NCBI GenBank assembly: GCA_013815395.1
Contig: JACDGH010000118.1
Location: 1 to 7,805 of the forward strand
From: Parachlamydiaceae bacterium
GTDB lineage: Bacteria; Chlamydiota; Chlamydiia; Chlamydiales; Parachlamydiaceae
Reading direction: 5' to 3'
Length of the DNA stretch: 7,805 bases
The position numbers were made by a program, and so were the translations under genes. The notes beneath the pieces are model-generated. The model was not told the DNA's origin. It saw only the letters and a list, made by a program, of their open reading frames with translations, and ran no database searches. Position 1 is the stretch's first letter, and each line of letters starts with the position of its first letter. This document shows positions 6,513 through 7,805 of this stretch, one piece after another.

Positions 6513-6518
6513 TTATGC

Positions 6519-7610
6519 ATGTCACAAACAGACAAAGATAAAGATAAAGATTCAGATCGTAAAAAGGCTCTAGACCAAGCCGTTCTCAACATCAAAAAAC
6601 AGTTCGGCGATGGCGCTATTATGTCCCTCGGTAAACACTCTGAAAACCATGAAATCAGCGTTATAAAAACGGGCGCACTCACCCTTGATATTGCCTTGGG
6701 GATCGGTGGGGTGCCGCGTGGACGTATCGTCGAAATTTTCGGACCAGAATCTTCTGGTAAATCAACACTAGCCCTTCATATCGTAGCCAACGCGCAGCGC
6801 AATGGCGGCACAGCCGTTTATATTGATGCTGAGCACGCCCTGGATCCTGGCTATGCGACAAAGATCGGCGTCAATATTGATAATTTACTAATTTGCCAGC
6901 CTGATAATGGTGAGGAAGCTCTTAATATTGCTGAAATGCTGGCACGTTCTAATGCCATCGACGTCATTGTTATTGACTCTGTGGCTGCCCTTGTGCCTAA
7001 ATCTGAGTTGGAAGGCGAAATCGGCGATTCTTTTATTGGCTTGCAAGCACGTTTGATGTCGCAAGCTTTAAGAAAACTAACTGCCACACTAGCGAAGAGC
7101 AATACATGTGCTATTTTTATCAATCAGATACGCGAAAAAATTGGCGTAATGTACGGCAGCCCAGAGACAACTACAGGGGGTCGCGCACTTAAATTTTACT
7201 CCTCAATACGCCTTGATATTCGTCGTATGGCCGGGATTAAAAGTGGAAGCGAAGCCGCTGACGTTGGCAACCGCGTTAAAGTTAAAGTTGTAAAAAACAA
7301 GATGGCCCCTCCCTTCAATGTGGCAGAATTTGATATTTTGTTTAACGAAGGGATTTCTCGTACAGGCTCTTGCATCGATGTGGCCACTGAATTCGCAATT
7401 ATCGATAAGAGAGGCGCATGGTTCAGTTATAAAGGGCAACGTTTGGGTCAAGGCCGTGAAGCTGTGCGTGAAGAGCTGAAGAAGAATCCAAAGCTTTTGG
7501 AAGAACTAGAAGGTTTAATTATGCAGCACTGCAAAGAGAAGAAACCTTTACCTAATTCTAAGGCTGCAAGCATTGAAGCAGAAGCTCCGGAAGCCCTCTT
7601 AGAAGTTTAA
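6519..7610 (+). CDS. recA: RecA recombinase
   Basis: Cytoplasmic ATP-dependent recombinase that forms filaments on single-stranded DNA and catalyses homologous pairing and strand exchange. The 363-residue length is normal for the family. Walker A is GPESSGKS at 75-82; the catalytic glutamate is E105 in YIDAEHALDP; Walker B is VIVIDS with D153; the L2 region begins FINQIREKIGV (Q203) and continues to PETTTGGRALKFY. These correspond to E. coli RecA K72, E96, D144 and Q194 in order and context. The sequence is closest, from memory, to chlamydial RecA. An unusual feature is the D/K-rich N-terminal tail (TDKDKDKDSDRKK, residues 4-16), longer than in Chlamydia trachomatis. The acidic C-terminal tail (EAEAPEALLEV) is typical. 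The gene is intact, visibly more GC-rich than its neighbours, and appears monocistronic. Confidence 0.98.
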   Translation: MSQTDKDKDKDSDRKKALDQAVLNIKKQFGDGAIMSLGKHSENHEISVIKTGALTLDIALGIGGVPRGRIVEIFGPESSGKSTLALHIVANAQRNGGTAVYIDAEHALDPGYATKIGVNIDNLLICQPDNGEEALNIAEMLARSNAIDVIVIDSVAALVPKSELEGEIGDSFIGLQARLMSQALRKLTATLAKSNTCAIFINQIREKIGVMYGSPETTTGGRALKFYSSIRLDIRRMAGIKSGSEAADVGNRVKVKVVKNKMAPPFNVAEFDILFNEGISRTGSCIDVATEFAIIDKRGAWFSYKGQRLGQGREAVREELKKNPKLLEELEGLIMQHCKEKKPLPNSKAASIEAEAPEALLEV

Positions 7611-7612
7611 TT

Positions 7613-7629
7613 TTACCCTTTAAGGGTAA
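7613..7629 (+). terminator. Perfect short dyad just after recA, weak terminator candidate
   Basis: TTACCCTTTAAGGGTAA begins 2 nt after the recA stop codon. It can form a 6-pair stem with a 5-nt loop. No T-run follows, so intrinsic termination would be weak. The location directly after the stop supports a role at the 3' end of the transcript. Confidence 0.35.
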
Positions 7630-7677
7630 TTGCAAAAGTAAATGGCTGGCTTCTTTCTTAAGGGCTGCTTTTATTAC

Positions 7678-7734
7678 CTCTTAGGGAGTTAGGGGAAACG
7701 CAGAGGCGGGGAGGATCGCTGAGACGCTGAGAAG
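7678..7734 (+). repeat. G/A-rich dispersed repeat, copy 3
   Basis: Contains TTAGGGGAAACGCAGAGGCG followed by GGGAG and GAGACGCTGAGAAG. It aligns with the core of copies 1 and 2 (TAAGGGGAAACGCAGAGACG), in the same orientation as copy 1, but lacks the TATACGTTTTAGAGG end. A related fragment, TCGCTGAAAGCTGAG, recurs at 7783-7797. No gene is supported between 7611 and the window end. Confidence 0.7.
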
Positions 7735-7805
7735 GGCGTAAGACAACCCTTAAAGATTTTATAATTTTAGATGCTGATGAAATCGCTGAAAGCTGAGGGC
7801 TTAGC

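Larger units (their letters stand above)
6257..6518. other. Divergent, very AT-rich intergenic region between the cysteine-repeat gene and recA
   Basis: This 262-bp stretch separates two head-to-head genes. Positions about 6270-6430 are almost entirely A and T. It carries one promoter candidate in each direction and a short dyad on the recA side. No RNA gene or further coding region was seen. Confidence 0.7.

Noticed and set aside
6494..7451. Minus-strand frames opposite recA, up to 90 codons
   Set aside because: They are antisense shadows of a strongly conserved gene.
7770..7805. Possible start of a plus-strand gene (MLMKSLKAEGL...)
   Set aside because: No ribosome binding site precedes it and it overlaps a fragment related to the G/A-rich repeat; too short to judge.

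Overview
The window (about 35-40% GC) most likely comes from an environmental chlamydia of the Parachlamydiaceae type (Parachlamydia, Protochlamydia, Neochlamydia and relatives). The best evidence is the complete recA near the right end. Its product follows the chlamydial RecA pattern closely, for example MSLGKH..HEIS.IKTGAL, GVPRGRIVEIFGPESSGKS, and ALRKLTATLA followed by NTCAIFINQIREKIGV. The rest of the window is lower in GC and looks like lineage-specific accessory DNA beside this housekeeping gene.

Layout. (1) Positions 1-4266, minus strand: one uninterrupted reading frame of at least 1422 codons that runs off the left edge and starts at a GTG. Its middle is a PPDK/PEP-synthase-type ATP-grasp domain followed by a phosphohistidine (PEP-utilizer mobile) domain. 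Both flanking parts, about 320 residues before and 600 or more after, are unrecognised. (2) Positions 4267-4978: a 712-base gap holding a 27-base-period tandem repeat in the leader of the large gene, a strong hairpin terminator, and a nested inverted-repeat element of about 420 bp built from a G/A-rich repeat. (3) Positions 4979-6256, minus strand: a 425-residue protein with one membrane anchor and a 17-cysteine C-terminal part made of repeated [W/Y]-x2-C-x(7-8)-C-x2-F units; no known family was recognised. (4) Positions 6257-6518: a very AT-rich divergent intergenic region with back-to-back promoter candidates. (5) Positions 6519-7610, plus strand: recA. (6) Positions 7611-7805: a small dyad, then a third copy of the G/A-rich repeat.

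The minus-strand genes are 712 bp apart with a terminator between them, so they are probably separate transcription units, and nothing links either to recA function. The most novel items are the giant phosphohistidine dikinase-like protein, which retains its ATP-side catalytic residues but shows no PEP/pyruvate-binding barrel, and the repeat-built cysteine-rich anchored protein.
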